Shown: positions 17,322-25,317 of the stretch, piece by piece | How positions within the stretch are numbered: the first letter of the stretch is position 1 | Layout of the letters: each line of letters begins with the position of its first letter | From: Paenibacillus jilunlii | Lineage (GTDB): Bacteria; Bacillota; Bacilli; Paenibacillales; Paenibacillaceae | Reading direction: 5' to 3' | DNA: 64,000 nucleotides | Assembly: GCF_900102965.1 (NCBI RefSeq) | Contig: NZ_FNGM01000003.1 | Location: 1-64,000 of the forward strand | Made by a program: the position numbers and the translations under genes | Notes under the pieces: generated by a model | The model's input: the letters and a program-made list of their open reading frames with translations, nothing else | What the model was told of the DNA's origin: nothing | The model's database searches: none

Positions 17322-18125
17322 TCATGCTTGATACTTCTCAAATAATCCCCGTTCTACCAGACGGTTGCTCCACATCCCCACAGCTATGTATACCAGACTA
17401 AGCAGAAGTGCCGGCAGTGTGTCACGCAGCGGGATCGCTTCACCCGTAAGGAGAGTTCTCCGCAGAAGCTGGAGGGAAGAGGTCAGCGGGAACACCCCGC
17501 CGGCCGCCTGCAGAAATCCGGGCAAATATTGCCGCGGGAACTGAAAGCCGCACAGCAGCGTGGTCACCGCGAACAATGTGTTTTGAACGATATAGGTATC
17601 CCGTGTATATAGCATGATGCTCCCCAGCACCAGAGCCATGGCATAACAGGAAAGTATAAAAAGCCCACCGCTTACCCCTACCGAAAGCAGATGTGGTGCA
17701 GAGAGACGCATTCCCGCTAAAATTCCGAATACGAGTACAGCAAGCAGCACCATTCCGCTGCGGTAAAACTGCTGAAGGGCCGTGCCCAGAAAATAGCCGT
17801 TCCGGCTGGAGGGGGAGAGCAGCAGCGCCTCCAGCGTGCCTTCACGCCATTCGGTAATAAGTGCTCTGGACACATTCATCATCATGCTGACGGAGAATAC
17901 ATTCAGTGCCCCGCCTATGATGGCGTAAGCCAGATAATTGCCGCTGCCGGCATAAAGTGCGAATCTGTCATCCAAATCCCCCTGGATAAGATAGACGTAG
18001 GAGAAATAGGAGACGAGGACCAGATACCCGCCTTCAATTATATGACCCAGGGTAAAAGCCCAGGGAAAGGCTCTGAGATTTGCTCTCTGGTTTCTGGCTG
18101 CTGTTGCAAAAACGGTGTGCCACAC
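17322..18125 (-). CDS. ABC-2 type transporter permease
   Basis: A 267-residue membrane protein with six hydrophobic segments. It has the ABC-2 motif region ALITEWREGTLEALLLSPSS, similar in position and composition to ERKGGTVEAVFLTPAP in its partner at 15467-16285. It is the first transport gene after the regulator (31-bp gap) and overlaps the ATPase gene. Together the three genes encode one exporter. Confidence 0.85.
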   Translation of the reverse strand: MWHTVFATAARNQRANLRAFPWAFTLGHIIEGGYLVLVSYFSYVYLIQGDLDDRFALYAGSGNYLAYAIIGGALNVFSVSMMMNVSRALITEWREGTLEALLLSPSSRNGYFLGTALQQFYRSGMVLLAVLVFGILAGMRLSAPHLLSVGVSGGLFILSCYAMALVLGSIMLYTRDTYIVQNTLFAVTTLLCGFQFPRQYLPGFLQAAGGVFPLTSSLQLLRRTLLTGEAIPLRDTLPALLLSLVYIAVGMWSNRLVERGLFEKYQA

Positions 18126-18156
18126 GGGCGGACAACTCCTTTATGATGATCGGGTC

Positions 18157-19197
18157 TTATTGTTCAAAGTACTGCCTCTGCATCACAATCAAGCTGTCGA
18201 AGGCCTCTTTCCGGCTGGTGTAAAATAAATAGTTCCCCTTGCGCTCGGCTCCTGCCAGCCCCGCTTCACTGAGCAGCTTCAGCTGCTTGGATACAGCAGC
18301 CTCCGAGATTCCCAGAAGGGGGGCGAGCTGCTTCGTGCAATGCGGGCCCTGCCAGAGCAGCCTGAGAATCCGCAGCCGTGTGGCATCGCCAAGGGCTTTG
18401 AACTGGCGAAGCAGATCCTCCGGCGGCGCTTCACTGCAGGGCAATCCGGGAATATCCACGGCAAGCGGCAGCACGAGGCTGTCTGCTGTCCAATCGATCA
18501 GCAGGTGAGGGAAGATGAAGGTGGAGGGAAGGACATACACATTCTGCAGATCTTCATAGGCAAAATAGTACGTCTCCGCCTTCTGTGCAGTAATCCTCCC
18601 TTCCGCAGCCCGAAGACGGGGATGAAGGGTATTCAGCGCTTTTTCCGCCGAACGGGAGAGGGCTTCTTGAAACTGGGCGGCAGCCGTGCTGATCCAAGGC
18701 ATCACATAGTCCCATTCCTTGCGGAAGTAATCCCGCTCATACGTCTCCAGAGTCTTGAGCAACAGGTTGCGGACAGATGCTGTATGCTGAAGCAGGTACT
18801 GGCTGGCTTCATCGGGTCCGCCACCCGGCTTGCGGCCGGTCCTGCTGTTACCTTGCTGCCATTCTAGTATGGTCCCCAGAGAAATTTTGTTGTTCAGCAG
18901 CAGATGAATGAATTCAGCGTCGGGCAATTCTTTTAGCAGGTTAATTCCACCGGTTACCGGCAGGGGTGTACCGCTGCGGCCGGGAAGCATTAATCCCATC
19001 CATTGATCCGATAATCGTCCCAAGGTGTCTATAGCTTCCAGCAGGTCGGGGGGCATTTGGCGCTTGATATCCTTAGCCCATTGCAGACGTTTCGGGTGAT
19101 GCTCCGGCTGGTATAGCACATGCAGGCTGCACAGCAGCTCGTGAAAGGGACTAACGACAGTTTTGACTTTGCGTTGCAATTGTTGGAGTGAGCTCAT
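18157..19197 (-). CDS. DUF5937-ArsR family transcriptional regulator
   Basis: A 346-residue regulator. The long N-terminal part (1-250) looks like the DUF5937 sensory region. The C-terminal 90 residues are an ArsR-type winged helix (FKALGDATRLRILRLLWQG...APLLGISEAAVSKQLKLLSEAGL). No metal-binding ELCVCD motif is present, so the signal is probably not a metal. It heads the ABC-2 operon, and inverted repeats lie between its promoter and start codon, so it probably represses itself and the exporter. AAAGGAAAGAG precedes the ATG. Confidence 0.85.
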   Translation of the reverse strand: MSSLQQLQRKVKTVVSPFHELLCSLHVLYQPEHHPKRLQWAKDIKRQMPPDLLEAIDTLGRLSDQWMGLMLPGRSGTPLPVTGGINLLKELPDAEFIHLLLNNKISLGTILEWQQGNSRTGRKPGGGPDEASQYLLQHTASVRNLLLKTLETYERDYFRKEWDYVMPWISTAAAQFQEALSRSAEKALNTLHPRLRAAEGRITAQKAETYYFAYEDLQNVYVLPSTFIFPHLLIDWTADSLVLPLAVDIPGLPCSEAPPEDLLRQFKALGDATRLRILRLLWQGPHCTKQLAPLLGISEAAVSKQLKLLSEAGLAGAERKGNYLFYTSRKEAFDSLIVMQRQYFEQ

Positions 19198-19210
19198 CTC
19201 TTTCCTTTCC

Positions 19211-19288
19211 GATTAACCATTCAGTTAATCAAAAACCACTTTCGCGAAAAGTGTTCAACAGTATAAGGACAACAGCCCAGAATGTCAA
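19211..19288 (-). promoter_or_regulatory. Promoter and two operators of ArsR-ABC operon
   Basis: On the minus strand, TTGACA (19288-19283), a 17-bp spacer and TATACT (19265-19260) form a strong promoter. At the expected start lies a near-palindrome around TTCGCGAA (19237-19253). Further downstream is GATTAAC-N6-GTTAATC (19211-19230), an ArsR-like inverted repeat just before the ribosome binding site. Confidence 0.65.
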
Positions 19289-19306
19289 TTAAATCTCTAA
19301 CTCTAG

Positions 19307-19363
19307 CAAAAAAGGCGAAAGAACCAAGTGCAGCTCACTGAGCACACCTGGTTCTTTCGCCTT
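19307..19363 (-). terminator. Terminator after moaB
   Basis: A 15-bp stem, AAGGCGAAAGAACCA (19312-19326) with its exact complement at 19349-19363, is followed on the minus strand by a T-run. It also insulates the divergent side of the ArsR promoter region. Confidence 0.85.
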
Positions 19364-19417
19364 AGATTGGGGTTTCTAATTGTGATCATAGATTGGCCTT
19401 CAAATCTGAGATAACAA

Positions 19418-19933
19418 TTATGTGCCCTTGTAGATCTCCCGCATAACATGCCTAAGCTCCGGGATAATCAGCCGCTCCATAGCAAGCTTGACCGCACCGG
19501 TAGAGCCGGGCATGGAGAAAACCGCCGTGCTGCCGATGGTGCCGGCAATCGCCCGGCTGAGAATCGCAGCGGAGCCAATATCCTCGGTGAAGCTGAGCAG
19601 CCGGAAGATTTCTCCGAAGCCGGGAAGTGTTTTGTCCAATAGAGAGGCTACCGCCTCATATGTGGTATCCCGGGGCGATATCCCCGTCCCGCCTGTCAGA
19701 AGCACGGCTTCGATGCCGGAATGGACCGAGCTTTTATAGACCAGCTCGCGGATATCTTCATAGTCGTCCTTGACAATTGTACTGCCGGCAACTACATATC
19801 CGGCTTCTTCAAGCATGGTTCGGATCAGCGCGCCCCCGGTGTCGGTTTCCGGTGTACGGGTGTCCGAAACCGTGATCACATAACAGGCCACACTCTGGGG
19901 CGCTTCGCGCCGGTGTTCATCTACGGATGACAA
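19418..19933 (-). CDS. moaB: Molybdopterin biosynthesis protein MoaB/MogA family
   Basis: A 171-residue MogA/MoaB-like protein that binds molybdopterin and probably adenylates it. The family motifs ITVSDTRTPETDTGG, LLTGGTGISPRDTTYEAV and FSMPGSTGAVKLAME are all present. The in-frame TTG at 19942 abuts the ribosome binding site, so the TTG at 19933 (9 bases after AAAAGGAG) is the likely start. No other molybdenum cofactor gene is nearby. The gene is monocistronic, with the repeat cluster 20113-20340 upstream and a strong terminator downstream. Confidence 0.88.
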   Translation of the reverse strand: MSSVDEHRREAPQSVACYVITVSDTRTPETDTGGALIRTMLEEAGYVVAGSTIVKDDYEDIRELVYKSSVHSGIEAVLLTGGTGISPRDTTYEAVASLLDKTLPGFGEIFRLLSFTEDIGSAAILSRAIAGTIGSTAVFSMPGSTGAVKLAMERLIIPELRHVMREIYKGT

Positions 19934-20112
19934 GCGGACCAACTCCTTTTTGCATCAATGTATTTCTCATGATAGGGGATGGCTGGCGCAAAGACAAGCC
20001 GGGAGAGCAGAGGGAAGGCTAACTGTGCATCTCAAAATATAATTTATATGCTTCGCGCTCTAAATTATCCTTCTATTTCCCGCTGGTGCGCGAATTCAGC
20101 CGGATTCGATTG

Positions 20113-20340
20113 CCTTTTTCCAACTGGTGCTTGCGAAAAAGCAGGTGAGCAGTACTAGTTGGAAAAAGGGAACTTATTTCTCCCACAAATCAACAATTGT
20201 AAGAATGAAGTGGAAAAAGGAAACTTAATTAGGCGATATTACTCCGTTAGGAGCAAAACCGGCAGAATTAGTTAACCTTTTTCCACTTAGCCAGTGGGGA
20301 ACAGATGGTGCCCGAGCCATTAGTTAATCTTTTTCCACTT
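20113..20340. repeat. Four-armed TTTTTCCACTT palindromic element, copy B
   Basis: The largest copy has arms at 20113-20125 (reverse), 20157-20169 and 20208-20220 (forward, A-G-T-[T/G]-G-G-A5-G-G), and 20276-20288 and 20328-20340 (reverse). The pair 20208/20276 is an exact 13-bp inverted repeat extended by AAACTTAATTA against TTAGTTAA, giving a hairpin of about 24 bp with mismatches. Arm spacing is about 50 bp. The element occupies most of the 570-bp gap between divergently transcribed moaB and the G3E GTPase gene. No gene is seen there. Confidence 0.65.
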
Positions 20341-20503
20341 GAAATTTTCGAGGAATACCAAAGGTCTTCCAGGCAACGCTAAACTGAAATCTATTCAGAC
20401 AAGGATGGCGTAGCCGTTTCTACTTGTCCGGTGCCTTGCACCGCAAAGGTACTTGTAGTACACTCGCTACCATAACGGAATTTTGTGCAGGGAGAGATGA
20501 AAC

Positions 20504-21526
20504 ATGGAACAGGCTATGCCGGTTTATATATTGTCAGGATTTCTTGGAAGCGGCAAAACCACCTTGCTGCAGCGCCTTTTGGATCACTGGAAAGCTCAAG
20601 GGCTAAAGCCGGCGGTCGTCATGAATGAGCTGGGAGAAGTGAATCTGGACGGGCTGCTGGTCGGGCAGTCGGTGCCAATGGCCGAAATGCTCGGGGGCTG
20701 CATCTGCTGCTCGATCCGCGGTGATCTCAGCACAGAGCTGGCTACGCTGATTAAAAAAGAGTCGCCCGATGTTGTCGTCATTGAGGCCACCGGAGCCGCT
20801 AATCCGCTGGAGATTGTCGATGCGGTAACAGAAATCTCATTGTATCAGCTGGTGGAGCTGAAAGGTCTGATCACGGTCGTGGATGCCGCACATCTTATTG
20901 AGCTGTACCGGTCCCAGCAGGGATCGACCTACCGGCTGATGCAGGAGCAGATCCGCTGCGCATCGGTGCTGATCCTGAACAAAACCGACCGCGTAACTCC
21001 ACAGGAAGCGGAAGAGATTACCGTGATCCTGCGCAAGTGGAATGCCTATGCGGAAATCCTGCCTGCGGTGCGTTGTGACTTGGAGCCGGAAGCGCTGCTT
21101 GAAGGGATGGGGGGCATTCATGCCGAAGCCTGCTTCCAGGCAGACGAAGAGATGCAGGCCGCACATGCCGGCGAAGCCAGTGAAGCGGGGGCTGAGGTGC
21201 ATGGTTCCCATGATCATGTAATGGCCTATACCCACTACTTCACACGTCCTGTGAACAGTGAGGAATTTGAACAGTTTGTGAAGGAGCTGCCAAGGGATGT
21301 ATACCGCGCGAAGGGGATTGTCACGTTCAGCGATACCTCCAGCCGCTTTCTCTTCCAGTACGCCTACAGAGAGGCGGATTTCATGAAAATCACCCCCCAG
21401 GGCGATGTGCCGGATGTGGCGGTTTTTATCGGAGAGCACTTTTCTTCCCGTGAGCTGCGGACCCGGCTTCTCCAACTGGAGAAGCGTATTCTGGCCAGAC
21501 CGGCTGTTGTAAAACGAAGTTTGTAG
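20504..21526 (+). CDS. G3E family GTPase (CobW/ZagA-like metallochaperone)
   Basis: A 340-residue P-loop GTPase of the COG0523 group. It has Walker A GFLGSGKTT (12-20), the metal-binding CxCC motif GGCICCSI near 64-70, EATGAANP, the GTP-specificity motif NKTD, and a His-rich loop HGSHDHVMAYTHYF before the C-terminal CobW_C domain. COG0523 proteins deliver zinc or other metals to client enzymes; B. subtilis ZagA activates FolE. No Zur box is evident upstream, so zinc control is not supported by what I can see. The neighbour is a copper-binding-type protein. Confidence 0.88.
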   Translation: MEQAMPVYILSGFLGSGKTTLLQRLLDHWKAQGLKPAVVMNELGEVNLDGLLVGQSVPMAEMLGGCICCSIRGDLSTELATLIKKESPDVVVIEATGAANPLEIVDAVTEISLYQLVELKGLITVVDAAHLIELYRSQQGSTYRLMQEQIRCASVLILNKTDRVTPQEAEEITVILRKWNAYAEILPAVRCDLEPEALLEGMGGIHAEACFQADEEMQAAHAGEASEAGAEVHGSHDHVMAYTHYFTRPVNSEEFEQFVKELPRDVYRAKGIVTFSDTSSRFLFQYAYREADFMKITPQGDVPDVAVFIGEHFSSRELRTRLLQLEKRILARPAVVKRSL

Positions 21527-21618
21527 CAGTGCTCCCCGCCCGAGGGGAGTGGTTCGTTCCTTTTCTTGCAGGTTAATACATAGGCATACCCTATAAAAAT
21601 TGCAGGAGGTTAAAGGCT

Positions 21619-21966
21619 ATGACCCGAATTCAATATCAGGAGTGCATCGACGCTTGTATCCAAACTATGAACGCCTGTAACTATAGCTACGTCTCAAGCC
21701 TGAAACAATATGATCTTGCGTCGCTTCGAGAAAGTATCAGACTGGACCGGGAATGTGCGGATATTTGCTCCTTCGCTGTACAGGCCATGACCCGTCAAAG
21801 TCCGTTCGTTGCAGAAATTCTCCGCCTGTGCGCAGAAATCTGCGAACGCTGTGCCGATGAGAGCAGCAAACACATACACACACATTGCCAGGAATGCATT
21901 AACGCCTGCCGTGCCGCAGCGAGAGCCTGCCGTTTGATCAGCGATACGGTAGAAGTATACGCTTAA
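21619..21966 (+). CDS. Four-helix-bundle copper-binding protein (DUF326/Csp-like)
   Basis: A 115-residue cysteine-rich protein resembling the DUF326/YhjQ and Csp copper-storage family. About a dozen Cys residues repeat in helical spacing (QECIDACIQTMNAC, DRECADICSF, RLCAEICERCADE, CQECINACRAAARAC). Csp proteins store Cu(I) through Cys residues lining a four-helix bundle. There is no signal peptide, so it is probably cytosolic. GGAGG lies before ATG 21619 and a terminator follows, so it is probably monocistronic. Confidence 0.85.
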   Translation: MTRIQYQECIDACIQTMNACNYSYVSSLKQYDLASLRESIRLDRECADICSFAVQAMTRQSPFVAEILRLCAEICERCADESSKHIHTHCQECINACRAAARACRLISDTVEVYA

Positions 21967-22011
21967 TTTGTTACCCAACCCTTTTATATATTGCAAAAAA
22001 GCATGATTCCA

Positions 22012-22057
22012 AAACCAGAGGCTCCGGCAGTTTATACTGCTGGCATCTGGTTTTTTT
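22012..22057 (+). terminator. Terminator after copper-binding gene
   Basis: AAACCAGA (22012-22019) and TCTGGTTT (22046-22053) enclose a second short stem GCAG/CTGC and are followed by T. Confidence 0.85.
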
Positions 22058-22160
22058 GCTTTATTAGCTTTAATAGCATTCAATCTGTTCATCTGAAAAG
22101 GAAATTGGAGCCGCCCCGGCGAATTAAGTGAAGGAAGAACGTTAAGGGGATGATAAAGGA

Positions 22161-23129
22161 ATGACCCTTGCAGGTATCAGTACGCAGAGGCGCGCTGAGG
22201 GTAATGCTTCACCACTTATTGAGCTTACCCGTGCCACGAAATTTTATGGCCGCCGTCCTGTGCTGAGCGAAGTATCCTTGCTTGTGGAATCCGGAACGGC
22301 TACGGCTCTGATCGGAAGGAACGGTTCCGGCAAAAGCACACTGCTCTCCATCCTTGCCGGATTGACGAAAATTTCGTCGGGCACACTGGTGCGGTATGAG
22401 CGCAGGCTAACCGTAGGATATGCCCCCGAAGCTTTTCCGGGGCTGAAATTGCCGGCCGAGCAATATTTGCTCTGCATGGGCAAGCTCGCAGGCCTTACAT
22501 CTGCTGCAGCAGAAGCCAGAGTGACAGAATTGCTGGAGGTTTTTCACCTGGAAGAGTTCCGCAGGCAGAGTATGGCCGGATTCTCCAAAGGAATGCTGCA
22601 AAAAGTGAATTTGATTCAAAGTCTGCTTACACAGCCGCAGCTGCTGCTGCTGGACGAGCCGATGTCAGGTCTGGATCTTCCTGCCCAGCATACAGTGATT
22701 AGGCTGCTGCAGGAGTTGAAACGCAGGGGGACCGCGCTGGTGTTCTCCATACATGAGCCAGAGACAGTAGAAGCCTTGGCAGACAACGTCCATGTGCTGC
22801 AGGCCGGCAGAACCGTCAAGATTATTTATGGCCAAGAAAATATGCGGGTTGCACCCGCTGCTTACATAGTTTGTAATAACATTCCAGAGCAATGTAAAGA
22901 GGACATTTTGGCGATGCCCGGGATTATTTTCATACATAATGAACCGGAGGGTGCTTCCGGGGACGATTTAAAAGTGACTATAGAGGCTGCAGCGGCAGAT
23001 AGCTATCTTCTCCGGGTGCTCACGGCAGGGGGATCAGTAGTATCTGTAGAGCCCTGTGGCGGTTTGAGTACAGGTGGCCTGGAGCAATGGATGGACCCCA
23101 AGCCAGCCAAAGGGGGAGCTGCGGAATGA
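22161..23129 (+). CDS. ABC transporter ATP-binding protein
   Basis: A 322-residue ATPase with Walker A GRNGSGKSTL, a Q-loop region in which YAPEAF replaces the usual Q, signature FSKGMLQKV, Walker B LLLLDEPMSGLD and H-loop SIHEPET. It matches single-domain ABC-2 ATPases with an extra C-terminal region (about 225-320). It overlaps the permease gene by 4 bp (ATGA). Probable role: energising a small two-component exporter of unknown substrate. Confidence 0.85.
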   Translation: MTLAGISTQRRAEGNASPLIELTRATKFYGRRPVLSEVSLLVESGTATALIGRNGSGKSTLLSILAGLTKISSGTLVRYERRLTVGYAPEAFPGLKLPAEQYLLCMGKLAGLTSAAAEARVTELLEVFHLEEFRRQSMAGFSKGMLQKVNLIQSLLTQPQLLLLDEPMSGLDLPAQHTVIRLLQELKRRGTALVFSIHEPETVEALADNVHVLQAGRTVKIIYGQENMRVAPAAYIVCNNIPEQCKEDILAMPGIIFIHNEPEGASGDDLKVTIEAAAADSYLLRVLTAGGSVVSVEPCGGLSTGGLEQWMDPKPAKGGAAE

Positions 23130-23836
23130 GGGCGCTTATGGTTTATCTGCTTCGCAGCTATACGGCTTCCCAGCGGTACTTCGGGCCTGTTGCCGGTACA
23201 ATTATTGCGGTACTGATCCTTTATTCTTATACCCCTAATCCTGTGATGAACAGCTACGCAGCCACTGCCATTATTCTTTTTGCCGGTTCTGCCTGGATGG
23301 GGCTAAGCTTCTTGAATCACGAGCATCCGGTACAGCGGCAGGTAACGATAGTTCAGGCAAAGAGCAAGTGGAGATATAACCTGGGTACATTGCTTACTTT
23401 GGTTCTGTTTATAATGCTGCTTGACCTGCTAATTGTAATCTATCCGGTGCTTACCGGACATTTTGATGAACCGGCAGGTCTATACAGAATGACACTCGCC
23501 TTCGCCGGCCATTTCCTGCTGGGTCTGTTAGGTATGGCTGTCTCTCTATACCTTCAGGCTTCCTGGGTACCCAAAACCAGCTACGCTGCCGGTCTTTTGC
23601 TTACGGTTCTTATAATCTCCATAGGTGCGAACAAAATGAGCGCACTCATCCCAGGTCCATTTGTACATCTCCTGCTTCCTCCGGCAGCTCCGGTGATGGA
23701 TGTCCTGATGAATGCCGATAGCTTGCCCTTGATGCGGGTAATGGGGGCCTTCCTGCATGCACTGGTCTATATAATGCTGTTAACCGGATTTTATTTATAC
23801 CGCTCCAGCCGGATGGATGACCGCAAAAGCTTGTGA
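23126..23836 (+). CDS. ABC-2-like membrane permease
   Basis: A 236-residue hydrophobic protein with six likely membrane segments (GPVAGTIIAVLILYSY, YAATAIILFAGSAWMG, LLTLVLFIMLLDLLIVIY and others). I do not recognise a closer family. The ATG at 23126 overlaps the ATPase stop, so the two products very probably form one transporter. An extended in-frame ORF to 23087 lies inside the ATPase gene and is not needed. Confidence 0.8.
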   Translation: MRALMVYLLRSYTASQRYFGPVAGTIIAVLILYSYTPNPVMNSYAATAIILFAGSAWMGLSFLNHEHPVQRQVTIVQAKSKWRYNLGTLLTLVLFIMLLDLLIVIYPVLTGHFDEPAGLYRMTLAFAGHFLLGLLGMAVSLYLQASWVPKTSYAAGLLLTVLIISIGANKMSALIPGPFVHLLLPPAAPVMDVLMNADSLPLMRVMGAFLHALVYIMLLTGFYLYRSSRMDDRKSL

Positions 23837-23876
23837 GGAGACTAATTCATAGATAGAAGGAGGAACGGGAGGAACG

Positions 23877-24341
23877 ATGAAGGATACACAAGTACCGGAG
23901 AGTGAACAATCCAAGGAGCTATTTGCTTATTTCGGCCTGGCCGTCTATTACTGCCAGGCATTGGAGCAGCAGTTGACCAACCTGCTGCTGCTTACGAAGC
24001 TGTCTCAGGGGGAAACGCCAACAGAAGCGGATCTTGCGGAACTGTATCAGCGCAAGCTGAGCAATTCACTCGGCCAGCTCATCAAAGAAATCCAGCATCA
24101 CTTCCCTTTTTCGGAAGAGGAAACCAACCAGCTGCAGGCCGTATGGAAGCAGCGTAATCATATTGTACATGATTATTTCAAGGAACGGATTCAGGAAACC
24201 TTCACGCCGGCCGGCAGAGCACATATGATCCGTGAACTGAAGCGGTTCAAGAATAAAGCCCGCAGGCTAGAGATTAAGCTCCAGGGCTACTGTACCGAGC
24301 TGTACAGCAAATTGGGACTTGAAGAAGAGAATTTGATCTGA
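23877..24341 (+). CDS. HEPN-like alpha-helical protein
   Basis: A 154-residue all-helical protein of unknown function. It carries the pattern WKQRNHIVHDYF near residues 97-108, an R-x4-H arrangement like the RNase signature of HEPN domains. The segment FGLAVYYCQALEQQLTNLLLL near the N terminus fits the first HEPN helix. The HEPN assignment is by motif only. There is no adjacent nucleotidyltransferase or obvious antitoxin, so a toxin role is not supported by context. It starts after GGAGGAACG and ends 30 bp before a strong terminator. Confidence 0.6.
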   Translation: MKDTQVPESEQSKELFAYFGLAVYYCQALEQQLTNLLLLTKLSQGETPTEADLAELYQRKLSNSLGQLIKEIQHHFPFSEEETNQLQAVWKQRNHIVHDYFKERIQETFTPAGRAHMIRELKRFKNKARRLEIKLQGYCTELYSKLGLEEENLI

Positions 24342-24371
24342 GCCGATCCCTATTTACGCCCTTCCACTGAT

Positions 24372-24409
24372 AAAAGGCAGCCCCGAAAATCTTTTCGGGG
24401 CTGCCTTTT
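24372..24409. terminator. Strong bidirectional-looking terminator
   Basis: An 18-bp perfect stem: AAAAGGCAGCCCCGAAAA (24372-24389) and its complement (24392-24409) with a 2-base loop and T-rich tail. Confidence 0.92.
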
Positions 24410-24574
24410 ATTTGCTGTTTGTTGCTATCCCCTCAATCGTTTCATCGAACAACGCCTGGCAACTCATCTTATTAAGTGGGAGTCGGCGCTATATCGCAGA
24501 ACATTCGCCGAAATGGTAGACTTGCTGTGTAAACCAATCCGATATACCTTAACTTCCAGAACTGCGGGGTTATG

Positions 24575-24591
24575 TTCATATTGAGTTCATA
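24575..24591 (+). promoter_or_regulatory. Direct repeat TTCATA-N5-TTCATA before response regulator
   Basis: TTCATA at 24575-24580 and 24586-24591 repeats with an 11-bp period, the geometry bound by OmpR/PhoB-family response regulators. A role in autoregulation of the following two-component operon is inference. A looser pair of TTCAT occurs at 26748-26758 before the hydrolase gene. The stretch 24410-24574 shows no gene. Confidence 0.45.
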
Positions 24592-24636
24592 CAGTTGCCG
24601 TAAAATGTGGCGGCATAGGCCGAAAGGGGGAAGCAG

Positions 24637-25317
24637 ATGCCCAAAGTGCTGGTTGTAGACGATGATGCAAATATCCGCGAACTGGTGCGGCTCTACCTCG
24701 AAGATGAAGGGATTGAAGTCGTACAGAAGGGAAACGGCGCCGAAGCGCTGGAATACACCGAGAACCAACCGCCGGATCTGGTTGTCCTGGATATCATGAT
24801 GCCGGGAATGGACGGTTGGGCCTTATGTGCCAGGCTCCGCGAGCTTGGAGACATGCCGGTGCTCATGATTACCGCGAAAGGCGAGCCGGCGGACCGCATC
24901 AAAGGCTTCAAGCTGGGTACCGATGATTATCTCGTTAAGCCGTTCGACCCGATGGAGCTTGCGCTTCGGGTCAAGGCGCTGTTGAAACGTTACCGGATCG
25001 CCTATTCCCAAACGGTACGCCTTGGCGATCTGCGGTTGGACCGCAAAAGCTACCACGTGGTGAACAAGGACGGTCTAGAGCTCACCCTGCCCATGAAAGA
25101 ATTTGAACTGCTCTACAAGCTCGGGAGTTATCCGGGGCAGTTGTTCACCCGGAATCATCTGATCGCGGAGATTTGGGGCATCGATTACGAAGGAGATGAG
25201 CGGACCGTGGACGTACACATTAAGCGGCTCCGGGAGCGCTTCGCCGGACACGATTCGGATTTCCGCATTGTAACGCTGCGCGGTCTCGGCTACCGTCTGG
25301 AGGTGTACCGGGATTAA
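24637..25317 (+). CDS. OmpR-family response regulator
   Basis: A 226-residue regulator. The receiver domain has acidic residues in VVDDDAN, phospho-acceptor D in DLVVLDIMMPG (near D52), T/S in MLMITAKGE and K in DYLVKPFDP. The OmpR-type winged helix follows (MKEFELLYKLGSYPGQLFTRNHL...GDERTVDVHIKRLRERF...TLRGLGYRLE). GGGGGAAG precedes the ATG. The cognate histidine kinase gene overlaps its stop codon. Confidence 0.93.
   Translation: MPKVLVVDDDANIRELVRLYLEDEGIEVVQKGNGAEALEYTENQPPDLVVLDIMMPGMDGWALCARLRELGDMPVLMITAKGEPADRIKGFKLGTDDYLVKPFDPMELALRVKALLKRYRIAYSQTVRLGDLRLDRKSYHVVNKDGLELTLPMKEFELLYKLGSYPGQLFTRNHLIAEIWGIDYEGDERTVDVHIKRLRERFAGHDSDFRIVTLRGLGYRLEVYRD

Noticed and set aside
20345-20503. 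Zur box before the G3E GTPase gene
   Set aside because: No TCGTAAT-N-ATTACGA-like dyad is visible; only a short CGGTGC/GCACCG hairpin.
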